Positions 46,457-55,774 are shown, counted from the first letter of the stretch. The stretch: DNA of 64,000 nt from Teredinibacter haidensis (GCF_014211975.1 NZ_CP060084.1:2925001-2989000), one strand, 5' to 3'. Numbers and translations are program-made. Notes: a model not told the origin generated them from the sequence alone.

Positions 46457-47562
46457 TAGTACACCACCACGGAACGAATACTTTCGCCAGCATGCATCAG
46501 ATCAAAGGCAGTGTTTATATCTTCCAAAGGCATGGTGTGCGTAATCATATCGTCGATATTGATTTTGTTTTCCATATACCAGTCAACAATCTTAGGCACA
46601 TCCGTGCGACCGCGAGCACCGCCAAAGGCCGAACCGTGCCAGGAGCGACCAGTAACCAACTGGAACGGACGGGTAGAAATTTCCTGGCCAGCGCCAGCAA
46701 CACCGATAACGCAGCTGCGTCCCCAGCCCTTGTGACAACACTCCAGTGCTTGACGCATCACGTTTACGTTGCCAATACACTCGAAGCTATAATCCACTCC
46801 ACCACCGGTCATCTCGATCAGGTGTTGAACCACATCGTCAACGTCGTTGGGATTAACGAAGTCGGTCATACCAAACTGTTTCGCCAACGCTACCTTACTG
46901 GGGTTCAGATCAACACCGATAATGCGGGTTGCTCCCACCATTTTCGCGCCCTGAACTACGTTAAGGCCAATCCCCCCCAAACCGAATACCGCGACCGTAG
47001 AGCCGGGCTCGACCTTCATGGTAAACGCAACCGCGCCAATACCGGTGGTAACACCACAGCCGATATAACAGATCTTATCGAAAGGTGCGTCTTCGCGAAC
47101 TTTTGCCAGTGCGATTTCAGGCAGAACGGTGTAGTTGGCAAAGGTGGAGCACCCCATGTAATGCAACAACGGCTTGCCTTCCAGCGAAAAACGGCTGGTC
47201 CCGTCTGGCATTAACCCTTGTCCCTGGGTAGAGCGTATCGCCTGACACAGATTGGTTTTGGGGTTGAGGCAATAATCGCACTCCCGACACTCAGGGGTGT
47301 ACAGCGGAATAACGTGGTCACCGGGCTTCAAGCCCTTAACACCAGGCCCGACCTCAACAACCACACCGGCACCTTCGTGCCCCAATATCGTAGGAAAAGC
47401 CCCCTCGGGATCGTCACCAGAGAGGGTAAAAGCATCGGTATGACAAACGCCGGTGGCTTTCACTTCAACCAAGACTTCACCCGCTTTTGGGCCCTCTAGG
47501 TCGACATCACAAATTTGAAGAGGCTTGCCAGCCCCAAATGCTACAGCGGCTCGAGTTTTCAT
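46456..47562 (-). CDS. frmA: S-(hydroxymethyl)glutathione dehydrogenase
   Basis: Encodes 368 residues; AGGGAG precedes the ATG. A class III zinc alcohol dehydrogenase: catalytic-zinc ligands in GVCHTDAFTLSG and GHEGAGVVVEVG, structural-zinc Cys in CRECDYCLNPKTNLC, NAD-binding GLGGIGLNVVQG. It oxidises S-hydroxymethylglutathione (from formaldehyde and glutathione) to S-formylglutathione, and can reduce S-nitrosoglutathione. First gene of the frmA-fghA operon. No FrmR-type repressor is next to it. Confidence 0.95.
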   Translation of the reverse strand: MKTRAAVAFGAGKPLQICDVDLEGPKAGEVLVEVKATGVCHTDAFTLSGDDPEGAFPTILGHEGAGVVVEVGPGVKGLKPGDHVIPLYTPECRECDYCLNPKTNLCQAIRSTQGQGLMPDGTSRFSLEGKPLLHYMGCSTFANYTVLPEIALAKVREDAPFDKICYIGCGVTTGIGAVAFTMKVEPGSTVAVFGLGGIGLNVVQGAKMVGATRIIGVDLNPSKVALAKQFGMTDFVNPNDVDDVVQHLIEMTGGGVDYSFECIGNVNVMRQALECCHKGWGRSCVIGVAGAGQEISTRPFQLVTGRSWHGSAFGGARGRTDVPKIVDWYMENKINIDDMITHTMPLEDINTAFDLMHAGESIRSVVVY

Positions 47563-47807
47563 AAAAACTCCCTATTACGATTTTAGGATGAAAGAGCGCA
47601 GATCATACAGCGCTATACGAAAATGATTAACCCCTTTCCCGGCAACTTGATGTCGCCTAAAACGGAATAGTCCAACAACAACTTGGCACGATTCCAGGAA
47701 GCAGGTTTGACACTAAAAAATTCAGAAGGGAAGACCAGTTACTTTTTGGCGGCGATAGCTGACCATAGCTTTACGCACTTTTTAAAGTACGCATTACATC
47801 GTTGGCG

Positions 47808-48386
47808 TCAGTGTAAACAGGCAAAAGCATCATCGATAAGTTCATTCACACGCACCTTGCCGTCATTCGCGCGAACGTAGGCCCGGAGCCCCATCAGTTG
47901 CGCTTGTAAAAAGCGCGCCAATCGCCTTGAATCCCGTTCTTTATCAAGCTCGCCGCTCGCTTGAGCCTGAACCAGCAAAGCCGCAAAAGCGGCTTCAACG
48001 GTACTCAGTAATCGCTTCGATTCGGCCAACAGTTCCGCGTTATCTTCTGTAAACTCAGAGACTGATTTTACAAGCATACACATATGGCTTGGTGCTGACC
48101 CTGAGTCGTCAATCACCGAGCGCTGAATAAAGGTTTTTAGCGCATCCAGTGGTGATGATACCTCGGCACAGGCCGCCAAGCGTGCCAGGTTGGAAGCCGT
48201 ATAGTACTGCAGAACCTCTTTAAACAAGCCCTCCTTACTTCCAAAACTCGCGTAAATACTACCCGGACGCAAATCAATAAACTCCTGCAGATTGCGCATA
48301 GAAGTCGCGTGATAGCCCTTTTCCCAGAAAAGTTGGGTAGCCATCTCTATTGCTTTCTGGCGGTCATGCCTTTCCGCTTTAACCAT
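47808..48386 (-). CDS. TetR-family repressor
   Basis: Encodes 192 residues from ATG 48386 (MVKAERHDRQKAIEMATQLF); an earlier in-frame start at 48473 would run through the operator sites and is rejected. N-terminal helix-turn-helix FWEKGYHATSMRNLQEFIDL in part, with GSIYASFGSKEGLF, is typical TetR/AcrR. The C-terminal ligand domain (60-192) has the TetR_C type ending in QLMGLRAYVRAN. Three matching palindromes lie between it and the divergent AhpD-like gene, so it most likely represses both. The inducer may be an electrophile or peroxide, judging by the neighbour. Confidence 0.88.
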   Translation of the reverse strand: MVKAERHDRQKAIEMATQLFWEKGYHATSMRNLQEFIDLRPGSIYASFGSKEGLFKEVLQYYTASNLARLAACAEVSSPLDALKTFIQRSVIDDSGSAPSHMCMLVKSVSEFTEDNAELLAESKRLLSTVEAAFAALLVQAQASGELDKERDSRRLARFLQAQLMGLRAYVRANDGKVRVNELIDDAFACLH

Positions 48387-48406
48387 GAAGCATCTCGATA
48401 GCCTTC

Positions 48407-48422
48407 TTGAACGTGTGTTCAA
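48407..48422. promoter_or_regulatory. TetR operator copy 1
   Basis: TTGAACGTGTGTTCAA, an inverted repeat TTGAAC-N4-GTTCAA. It lies 20 bases upstream of the tetR start codon. Confidence 0.7.
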
Positions 48423-48429
48423 CCTTAAC

Positions 48430-48445
48430 TTGAACATACGTTCAA
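48430..48445. promoter_or_regulatory. TetR operator copy 2
   Basis: TTGAACATACGTTCAA, same half-sites as copies 1 and 3. Its centre is 23 bases from copy 1, about two helical turns, so dimers could bind on the same face. Confidence 0.7.
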
Positions 48446-48465
48446 GTCCAGCGAGGGTATCGTAA

Positions 48466-48481
48466 TTGAACAAGTGTTCAA
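48466..48481. promoter_or_regulatory. TetR operator copy 3
   Basis: TTGAACAAGTGTTCAA. Its centre is 36 bases from copy 2. It covers the upstream TTG of the AhpD-like frame, which argues that translation of that gene begins downstream. Confidence 0.7.
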
Positions 48482-48540
48482 GCCAAGATGTGCTGCCGGC
48501 TTATGAAGAGCGCCACCCAAAAGCGAGTTTAACGAATATA

Positions 48541-49101
48541 TTGGGAGGCATCAGGAGTACTTTCACGATACATAATTTGGATTCAGCCCCACTTGAAAGC
48601 CAGCCGTTACTCGAAGCAACCCTGAAAAGCTTCGGTGCAACTCCCAACTTGCTTGGTGTTTTGGCCGAGGCTCCTGGCTTGTTAGAAGGCTACCAACGGC
48701 TACATGAGCTATTTCAACGTTCATCATTTAACAATGAAGAACTCACCGTGGTATGGCAGACCATAAATGTAGAGCATGAGTGTGGCTACTGCGTGCCTGC
48801 CCATACCGGTATTGCTCATATGATGAAGGTGGATGAAAATCTGAGCGAGGAGCTACGAAATAGAACCGCTATGCCTACGGAAAAGCTACAGGTGTTGCAC
48901 GATACAACCCTATCCATGGTTCGCAATCGAGGACACCTGAGTGATGCTGAAACAACGGCGTTTTATGCTGTGGGCTACGAGCAGCGTCAATTGCTGGAGA
49001 TAGTGTTAGGGGTATCTCAAAAAGTGATAAGCAATTATCTCAATCACTTGGCCAAAACGCCCGTTGACGAAACCTTTAAGCAATACTCCTGGCAGAAATA
49101 A
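48541..49101 (+). CDS. AhpD-like carboxymuconolactone decarboxylase protein
   Basis: Encodes about 187 residues. The catalytic CxxC-xxx-H motif of the AhpD fold is present as ECGYCVPAH, preceded by the helix EELTVVWQTINVEH. Relatives begin with a sequence like MTFTIHTLDSAP; here the matching codons from 48556 read STFTIHNLDSAP, with AGT where ATG is expected, although GGGAGG lies at the right distance. The nearest standard in-frame starts are TTG 48541 and, less likely, GTG 48490 or TTG 48466. The gene is divergent from the TetR gene and controlled by its operators. Probably a thiol peroxidase or alkylhydroperoxidase-like enzyme. Confidence 0.8.
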   Translation: MGGIRSTFTIHNLDSAPLESQPLLEATLKSFGATPNLLGVLAEAPGLLEGYQRLHELFQRSSFNNEELTVVWQTINVEHECGYCVPAHTGIAHMMKVDENLSEELRNRTAMPTEKLQVLHDTTLSMVRNRGHLSDAETTAFYAVGYEQRQLLEIVLGVSQKVISNYLNHLAKTPVDETFKQYSWQK

Positions 49102-49328
49102 AGCTTAGATAGTATGCGTCAACGTGGAGGTATCCCTTTTCGCTCAGTGGCACGGTGACGCTACGCTAAAAGGTTATCGAGAACATACGAAAGCAGCTGG
49201 GTTTTATCCCTCAATGCTGCCCCAAAATAGAGGGTATTTTTGTGGTTCAAAGTATTAGAATTGATTAGATTTTAACTGCTACCAAACAAGCAAACAGCGT
49301 TAAAAGAAAATATTTTATAGCGTTCATG

Positions 49329-49357
49329 CGAGGGAGGAGCAACTTGCATATCCCTCG
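49329..49357 (+). terminator. Possible hairpin downstream of the AhpD-like gene
   Basis: CGAGGGA (49329-49335) pairs with TCCCTCG (49351-49357). Loop of 15 bases, no clean U-run, and 230 bases from the stop codon. Weak evidence. Confidence 0.3.
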
Positions 49358-49384
49358 TCTCGCCTTTCATTCTCCCCCTTGCCC

Positions 49385-49666
49385 TTACTTAACTTTCCGC
49401 CCCAGAGAAAGTTCAAGTTTACATTGTTTACACATTACATCGCTTACTTTTATACGCTCTGCGGTACCTTGGCAAAATTGACAATCTTTTTCTTCTTCTG
49501 TTTTTCTATCTTCTACTCGCTTTTCTATTCTATCTATTTGAGCTGTCGGCAAACTAAAAACATCGTATACCGCTCTTGCAAGAGGATTGGAGACTACCTC
49601 TTCTTTAATATGATGACACAACTCCATAGTTTGGCGAGCAAGTACTGTAAAGGCTGAATCGGCCAT
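49385..49666 (-). CDS. Small zinc-ribbon protein with helical N-terminus
   Basis: Encodes 93 residues. AGAGG lies eight bases ahead of the ATG. The N-terminal two-thirds are helical and charged (AQIDRIEKRVEDRKTEEEKD). The C-terminal third holds CQFCQG and CKQCK, a four-cysteine treble-clef or ribbon. I do not recognise the family. No signal peptide. It is next to, and may share transcription with, the DUF3360 permease gene upstream on the same strand (122 bases). Confidence 0.6.
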   Translation of the reverse strand: MADSAFTVLARQTMELCHHIKEEVVSNPLARAVYDVFSLPTAQIDRIEKRVEDRKTEEEKDCQFCQGTAERIKVSDVMCKQCKLELSLGRKVK

Positions 49667-49787
49667 ATCTATCTACCTCTGATAAATCTTGAATGAACAT
49701 GTAAAGCCCGATATTTAGGCGAACAAAGCCCTAACCCAAATAACGTTCTATTGCGCACCTCCCTATGCAGAAATCATTTCTCAGCAT

Positions 49788-51278
49788 TTAATTCCCCATT
49801 AGTGCGGGAATACCTGGCAACATACCCACCACCGCCATTGAAATTACGCAAATAAGAAAGGCAGAACCCGGAATAACAACTCTGTCTTTAAAACTTAAAG
49901 ATTCCGCTCGTTTTTTGTCACCGATCAGGCCGTTGTTATCTAGGAACATGGTTAATGACCAACCAAATACTGGGTTGACAATGGCCGAGGCCAAAATACA
50001 AATCCCAGCAGTTTCAGCACCTCTTGTATCCTTAATCATTTGTATACCCGCTTCGAGTAACGGCATAAATACACCAACCAATAGCGCAATACACATAACG
50101 GGTTTCCATACGGTAATATCCATTGGGTACCCGGAAACTGCTAATGCGATACACAACCCACCGGTTAAAATAGCTCCGGCTGGAATTGGGCGTTTGGCAA
50201 TGGCCATAGGGATCATATAAGTACCCCAAGAAGAGGAGACATTACCGCCGCCCAGGAATGAAGCGATGCCCTGTCGGAAGGAACAGGCGGTCATAGTATC
50301 GTCGACATCCATCAAGACATTTTTCGCATCTTTTGGATAATTCAGCGCCTGGAAAACACGGTGCCCCAGAAAATCGGGAGACCACATAGCGACAGCCAAT
50401 ATCGCAAACGGCGTTACCGCAATAAAATGCTGAAGGTTCGGCAGGCCAAGTTTCCATCCAGTATCCGCGCCCCACCAGTAGGCGGGATTAAGACTGGGCA
50501 AGCCGGGCGTTGTTGTTAGCTCCAGCGAGGCGCCCATCAACAGTGAAATAATCAGCGCTATCGCCGAGCACAACGGAATTGCAAGCCAACGCTTTCCAAT
50601 TTTTGCCAACCAGGCGTAAACAACGGTGGTAACAATTAGGACTACAAAGAATACCGGCCCCACATCATTCGCCAGCGCCCACTCTTTGAACTGACCTAGC
50701 TGTGAGACGACGCCCATAGATCCTAAATAAATTAGCAGCCCGCCAGAAACACCGTGGGAGCTGAGAGTCACGAGCTTTGAGCCTCCGCGACTTAAACTTA
50801 GGATTAAACCAAACACAGAAATCATAATGCCCAATGCTAACGGGTGCCCGCCAGACGCCGCGATAACGCCAATCAGCGGAATCATTGGGCCGTGGTTTCC
50901 GGCAAGGTTTGCGCGTGGATTAAAAAACCCTGAGGTAAGAATGACAAACAGAACTGCCGACACCAATAATTCCAAGCGCACATTTTCGATAACGAAGGAC
51001 TGGTCGAGTCCGAACGCGTTGGCGTACGCAGACATCACCGCTGAAAACATAACGGTGATACCAATGGTTCCGGCCAGCGCAGGAACAATATCTTCCCATT
51101 CAAAATTAAAATCACGTGTCGGAAGGTTTAACCTCCAGCGACGAGGATTCATAACCCGCAATTCGTTATCGAGATAATCTGATCGATTTTTAAATTCGGA
51201 TGCCGGTCGACGGTCGCGTTGATAATCCGATTCAGTCGGGGCGGAGGCGTGCTCTTGTGGAGCTACGATCTCTGTCAT
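49788..51278 (-). CDS. DUF3360 membrane permease
   Basis: Encodes 496 residues from ATG 51278, with AGGAAAT upstream; an earlier start at 51344 adds an unlikely N-terminus. After a hydrophilic 80-residue head come 11-12 helices resembling sulfate/benzoate/nucleobase permeases (NHGPMIPLIGVIAASGGHP, SSHGVSGGLLIYLGSMG). DUF3360 proteins are known from vibrios and other marine bacteria as putative transporters without proven substrate. The LysR gene diverges from it, with 186 bases between, so that regulator probably controls it. Confidence 0.85.
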   Translation of the reverse strand: MTEIVAPQEHASAPTESDYQRDRRPASEFKNRSDYLDNELRVMNPRRWRLNLPTRDFNFEWEDIVPALAGTIGITVMFSAVMSAYANAFGLDQSFVIENVRLELLVSAVLFVILTSGFFNPRANLAGNHGPMIPLIGVIAASGGHPLALGIMISVFGLILSLSRGGSKLVTLSSHGVSGGLLIYLGSMGVVSQLGQFKEWALANDVGPVFFVVLIVTTVVYAWLAKIGKRWLAIPLCSAIALIISLLMGASLELTTTPGLPSLNPAYWWGADTGWKLGLPNLQHFIAVTPFAILAVAMWSPDFLGHRVFQALNYPKDAKNVLMDVDDTMTACSFRQGIASFLGGGNVSSSWGTYMIPMAIAKRPIPAGAILTGGLCIALAVSGYPMDITVWKPVMCIALLVGVFMPLLEAGIQMIKDTRGAETAGICILASAIVNPVFGWSLTMFLDNNGLIGDKKRAESLSFKDRVVIPGSAFLICVISMAVVGMLPGIPALMGN

Positions 51279-51464
51279 AAAACAATTTCCTAAGTAGTAA
51301 TTCAGTGAGTCTCTACTTGAATGTAAAACAGTCAGCATCAACATCGTTTCGACGGCGGCATTGTCGTGCTACCGAATAAAATTCTCTTTCAACAACGCTA
51401 AGATACTGCTATAAAAGAATAAGACAAGTCGATATTACACATCCCATGTATAAGGATTATTGAT

Positions 51465-52352
51465 ATGAAGTTCAGCCTCCGACAGCTGCAAATATTCCAA
51501 CTTATTGCCGAACACCAAAGAGTTTCGGACGCTGCAAAAGAGCTACATATGAGCCAATCTGCCGCCAGTATGGGCTTGGCTCAACTGGAAGCGTCACTGG
51601 GCCATCCGCTGTTTATACGCCAGGGCAGACGCATGGATTTAACCAATTACGGACTCTGGTTGCGGCCCCACGTTCACGAGGTATTGGCCAATTGCCGCAC
51701 CATTGAAATGGGCATGAGTGAGCTGGATTTAGTCAGCGGTCAAATACAGCTGGGCGTAAGCCAAACGCCCGCCGAACACCTGGTTCCGGCGCTGTTTTGT
51801 CAGATGGACCGAAGCTTCCCGCGGCTCAATTTAAAGCTGGAAGTAGAGAATACTGAGCATGTAATCGCAGGCCTTTTAGACTACCGATATGACCTAGGTA
51901 TCATCGAGGGACGCTGCGATGACGAACGTATTGCCAGGGAGGTGTGGTGCAAGGATGAGCTGGTAATTTTGGCGAGCACACAACATCCCTACAGTCGACA
52001 GGAAAGTACCACACTTACCCAGCTAGAGCTGGCACAGTGGATACTGCGCGAACCTGGAGCGGGCACCCGTGAAATTTTTGACTCGAGCATTCACAAATAT
52101 TTAAAACAACTCAATGTCCACCGTGAATATGAACAGGTAGGAGTTATTTTAGCGCTGCTGGTTAAAGGTAACTATTTGGGATGTTTAAGCCGACGCTCAG
52201 TAGAACCCTGGGTTGAGAGCGGTCAGTTAAAAATATTGAATGTGCCCGAGCTGAGCATTACACGTGAGTTTCTGTTTATTTGGCGCAAGCAGGAATCCGA
52301 TAACCCCAGTCGAAATGCCATATTGAAAACAGCAAAAAGTATTGTTGAATGA
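51465..52352 (+). CDS. LysR-family regulator
   Basis: Encodes 295 residues. Winged helix N-terminus: LRQLQIFQLIAEHQRVSDAA, then MSQSAASMGLAQLE. The C-terminal PBP2 co-inducer domain (about 90-295) has the GVSQTPAEHLVPALF and GIIEGRCDDE segments of the CysB/YeiE branch. Divergent from the DUF3360 permease, the usual layout for a LysR activator and its target. The T-N11-A motif was not localised. Confidence 0.9.
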   Translation: MKFSLRQLQIFQLIAEHQRVSDAAKELHMSQSAASMGLAQLEASLGHPLFIRQGRRMDLTNYGLWLRPHVHEVLANCRTIEMGMSELDLVSGQIQLGVSQTPAEHLVPALFCQMDRSFPRLNLKLEVENTEHVIAGLLDYRYDLGIIEGRCDDERIAREVWCKDELVILASTQHPYSRQESTTLTQLELAQWILREPGAGTREIFDSSIHKYLKQLNVHREYEQVGVILALLVKGNYLGCLSRRSVEPWVESGQLKILNVPELSITREFLFIWRKQESDNPSRNAILKTAKSIVE

Positions 52353-52619
52353 GGATATCAAAAATATTGATATCTCTGCATGTAAAGACAAACTCCCACT
52401 GCAGGCTGCCTGCATATTGTTTAGGCGTTATTCCTCACAGTAATAGGGACAATTCAATTTCTTATAACTCAAACTCACATCCGAGCGAGGGAAAACAAGG
52501 AAAGGGCTTAGATGACTCAATATAACCTCATATAACAAAAGGTTTTTATTAAAAAAAACGAGGCGTCGCATAACAGTGGTTATTAAACACTCACACTACC
52601 CCTCCTTATCAATAGAATT

Positions 52620-53906
52620 CTAATGATTGTTCACAACCGATTTCCGAAGGTAGGCATCAATAAAATCGTACACTTTTTCAGGCATTTTTATTTGCTGCCA
52701 GGCACCAATGCCTGCGGTAACGGCCAAAGGCCAGAGAACAAAAAGGCTTACCGTACCAGCAACAGCTTTGTCGATCCATTTCCCTGCACCAATTTCAATC
52801 ACAAGAGAATCACCTTTCTGGTAGAAAACCACATTTAGCGAGGTGGCCATTCCAATCAACTTTTTCCACGCCCCCACTTTCGTCACCTGTAGTAAAAGCG
52901 CGCCTTCTTCGGTATGGATTTTTTGACACTCGTAGCCTTGAGCCTCCAACCATTTTTCCGTTTCCATAATTAATGACTGGGCGCGTTCCGCACTACAGAT
53001 AAAGGTCCGTCTTTGCGTATCAGGGCTCTCAGCGGGCTCAGGGGTTTGATAGCCAGAAGTTTCTTTTGGCTCAATCTCCGGTTCTCGTATAAGGCCTTCA
53101 ACGGCGGCAGATAAGCCTGAACCGCAATTCCCGCAAAATTTTGACCCTCCGCCATTCTTGTTACCGCAATTTTTACAAAACAGTACCTCGCGGGAGGACT
53201 CCATTCTCTCAACACCATCAGTCAAAAGTTTCTCAGCGGGTTCTGGTACCGCCCCGTGTTCTATATCTTTAACCAACGCCTCTATTTCTGCATTAACCTT
53301 GGCCAGCAAATCATCCCTCCCTTTTAAACGTAACAACAACTCCCGAATTTCCTGTTTACTGCGAATTTCTTTTAACTGGTTTTTTAAGTCAATCACAATT
53401 GAAAGCTGTTCTTTGTATCCTAGTGTCTCGCTGGAATCGATTCGCTCTTTTACGGTAACAAGATAGGAGATGGGGACTTCTGGACGAACAGGCGGCGTTT
53501 CAGGTAAAGCTCCAGCAGGAGGAATATTGTGTATCGCTTTGATCAGCGCGGCCAGGGAGTGCTTATCGTCCCGCAGGTATTTTACAACTTGAAACTCAGA
53601 CAAGGCCTTTGGCAGCAAGCCTAGATTAACATCGTCTGCCAACAAAACGGGGAGTATGCGTTTATTGAGTTCAAACGCATACTTAAGCTCACTTCGACAT
53701 GCGGTAGACTCAAGCGAGTCTTTGGTGAGAGCAAAAACGAATATGTCGGCTTTTTCAATATTAGCTAATATACTGTTCCACCAACGCTGGCCTCCCGTTA
53801 AAGCGCTATCGTACCAAGCATCGTGAGCGACGGCTTCCAGATCCGCAGCAAGAATCTGAACAGCTTCAACGTTATAGCGGCTATAACTAATAAACAATTT
53901 CGACAT
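52620..53906 (-). CDS. TIR domain, zinc ribbon and membrane helix protein
   Basis: Encodes 428 residues from ATG 53906 (MSKLFISYSRYN). Residues 1-125 are a TIR domain with FISYSR, an aromatic-rich loop (DAWYDSAL, QRWWNSIL) and, in STACRSELKYAF, Glu 73 at the position of the NADase catalytic Glu. Residues 155-220 are helical. Residues 244-261 are a zinc ribbon (CKNCGNKN, KFCGNCG). The C-terminal 125 residues form a domain with VFYQKGDSLVIEIGAGKWID followed by one hydrophobic segment (about 382-403). TIR NADases serve in anti-phage defence or as effectors; here no partner gene adjoins. Possibly a stand-alone sensor-effector at the membrane. Confidence 0.85.
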   Translation of the reverse strand: MSKLFISYSRYNVEAVQILAADLEAVAHDAWYDSALTGGQRWWNSILANIEKADIFVFALTKDSLESTACRSELKYAFELNKRILPVLLADDVNLGLLPKALSEFQVVKYLRDDKHSLAALIKAIHNIPPAGALPETPPVRPEVPISYLVTVKERIDSSETLGYKEQLSIVIDLKNQLKEIRSKQEIRELLLRLKGRDDLLAKVNAEIEALVKDIEHGAVPEPAEKLLTDGVERMESSREVLFCKNCGNKNGGGSKFCGNCGSGLSAAVEGLIREPEIEPKETSGYQTPEPAESPDTQRRTFICSAERAQSLIMETEKWLEAQGYECQKIHTEEGALLLQVTKVGAWKKLIGMATSLNVVFYQKGDSLVIEIGAGKWIDKAVAGTVSLFVLWPLAVTAGIGAWQQIKMPEKVYDFIDAYLRKSVVNNH

Positions 53907-54453
53907 AACAGAATTCCTTTTGTCTCTTACTGTGGTTACGTCCAAACTCCATTCTTTTTTAGGCAAACGTCAATCGGCGAAAATACATTTCTCGACAATA
54001 TTTAATGATATGGAGTTAATTATGTCTTTATTACCGGCAGGCTCCAATTGCAAAAGCAGATAACCCCATTAAATACCAAGAACCAAAAATATTCTACGTT
54101 TCGTTCTCAGTATAATTACGGTTTTTAGCCGCGCAGATTAAAATGATTGGAATAAATTATCTGCGTATTGCCATCCTAAATGACGGGCCAAAACTGCGCT
54201 AACGCCTAATACCACAAACAAATATCCACCCACTTTTTTATAAAAAACCGCAAAAATACTTGCGTATATGCGCTAAATCAACACACACCGATCACATACT
54301 TATCGACAATTGGACTGAACCTACTTAGCACCGCACTCGTTTAAGTGAATACCTAATCACGCTATAATCAAGCCCTGGAGTAAGTGCATGCACGGCACTT
54401 CGCATTAACCATACAATCTAACCGGCCAAAACGGCCCGACCAAAGGATTATCT
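53907..54453. other. Intergenic region between divergent genes
   Basis: No gene is supported in 547 bases. It separates the TIR gene from the GH5-like lipoprotein gene and must hold both promoters. The middle part is AT-rich. AAAGGA at 54441-54446 is the ribosome site of the next gene. Confidence 0.4.
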
Positions 54454-55638
54454 GTGAACCACAAACTCACTAGCCTTCTCACCCTTACCGCCCTTCTCAC
54501 CCTCACAGCCTGTGGCCCACAAAGGCAAGTTGAATCCGCGCCAACTCCCGCTCCACTCAACGCTATTACCTATAATGGGGAGCAACTTTACCTGAGTGGT
54601 TTCAACCTTGCTTGGATCGATTTCGCGTGGGATTTTGGCCAGGGCGTACACGAGAAAGAGCTGCGAAAGGCACTTGAAAAGTTAGTGGCGGACGGCGGCA
54701 ATACTCTGCGTTGGTGGGTACATACCGATGGCAGTATGACGCCCGAGTGGGGCGATGTAGACGGAAAGCGGCTGGTTACAGGCCCGGGTGGCAGCTTTAT
54801 CGAAGACTTGAGAAAGGGTTTGGATATTGCGGATGAGTACGGTGTTTACCTTGTTCCCTCGCTATGGTCATTCGATATGCTCAAATGCAACGACCACCGC
54901 ACCCCTCCGAACGCAGCCAATGCCACACTACTGAATAACGATGAGGTTTTACAATCTTATATCGATAAGGTTCTAACGCCGCTGGTTAGCGAACTGAACA
55001 AGCACCCTCGTTTAATCGCCTGGGAACTCTTTAATGAGCCAGAAAATATGACCGAGCAATGGCTTCCAGAGCAGTCTACTGGGTTTTGGCATTGGGATGA
55101 GAACACAAAAAAATCGAGCTATGTCGAATGCAAAGTGCCGTTTAGAGGCCCCTTTCCCACAATGGAACAACTACAGCGCACCCAGGCGAAAATGGCGGCA
55201 GCCATTCACCGTATTGCACTACAAAACAACGAGAATGCACTGGTTACAACCGGCTCGAAATCCATGGGCAAGTACAACAGTGATGTTGCCGGCGGCTATA
55301 ACTGGTACCAGGATGACCGTATGATCGCCGCCGCTGATGGCGACGCTCTGGCAGTATTGGATTTCTACGAGCCACACTATTACAACAACGAAAGCAAAGA
55401 CGGCGCATGGTCACCTTTTCACCATCATGCATCCTACTGGCAAGTTGATAAACCTATCGTTATTGGCGAATTTCACCCCCACCCACTGGACGTATTGGAC
55501 GACCCTCTGGAAGTGAGCCAGCTCTGCAGCCGCTTGCAAGACCTGGGGTATGCAGGAGGCTGGGCCTGGCATTGGGCCGATGGCGAAAAGGCTCAACATG
55601 AAATGGAAATCTGCCTGAAAAGCGTTAAAACAAAGTAA
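54454..55638 (+). CDS. GH5-like glycoside hydrolase lipoprotein
   Basis: Encodes 394 residues from GTG 54454, with AAAGGA upstream. Lipoprotein signal with cysteine 20 (LLTLTAC). The TIM-barrel glycosidase clan GH-A is shown by acid/base Glu 195 in AWELFNEPEN and nucleophile Glu 339 in PIVIGEFHP, with LRWWVHTDG and FYEPHYYN strands in between. The sequence differs from the cellulase at 58087; it is nearest mannanase/GH5-like proteins. The lack of a carbohydrate-binding module and the lipid anchor suggest action on oligosaccharides at the outer membrane. Exact substrate unknown. Confidence 0.82.
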   Translation: MNHKLTSLLTLTALLTLTACGPQRQVESAPTPAPLNAITYNGEQLYLSGFNLAWIDFAWDFGQGVHEKELRKALEKLVADGGNTLRWWVHTDGSMTPEWGDVDGKRLVTGPGGSFIEDLRKGLDIADEYGVYLVPSLWSFDMLKCNDHRTPPNAANATLLNNDEVLQSYIDKVLTPLVSELNKHPRLIAWELFNEPENMTEQWLPEQSTGFWHWDENTKKSSYVECKVPFRGPFPTMEQLQRTQAKMAAAIHRIALQNNENALVTTGSKSMGKYNSDVAGGYNWYQDDRMIAAADGDALAVLDFYEPHYYNNESKDGAWSPFHHHASYWQVDKPIVIGEFHPHPLDVLDDPLEVSQLCSRLQDLGYAGGWAWHWADGEKAQHEMEICLKSVKTK

Positions 55639-55673
55639 TCATAAATAGAGCTAAGCAAGTCGTTCTACGAAAC

Positions 55674-55715
55674 AAAAAAATCTCCCAGCACGCAATGTGC
55701 TGAGAGATTTTTTTT
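55674..55715. terminator. Bidirectional terminator
   Basis: ATCTC-AGCAC pairs with GTGCT-GAGAT around loop GCAAT, with seven A before and eight T after. It serves the GH5-like gene on the plus strand and could serve the binding-protein gene on the minus strand. Confidence 0.85.
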
Positions 55716-55774
55716 AGACTTTTCGTTATCGTTCACCCGCAAGCCAGACGAGAGCAGCTAAGCCATAAACGAAT

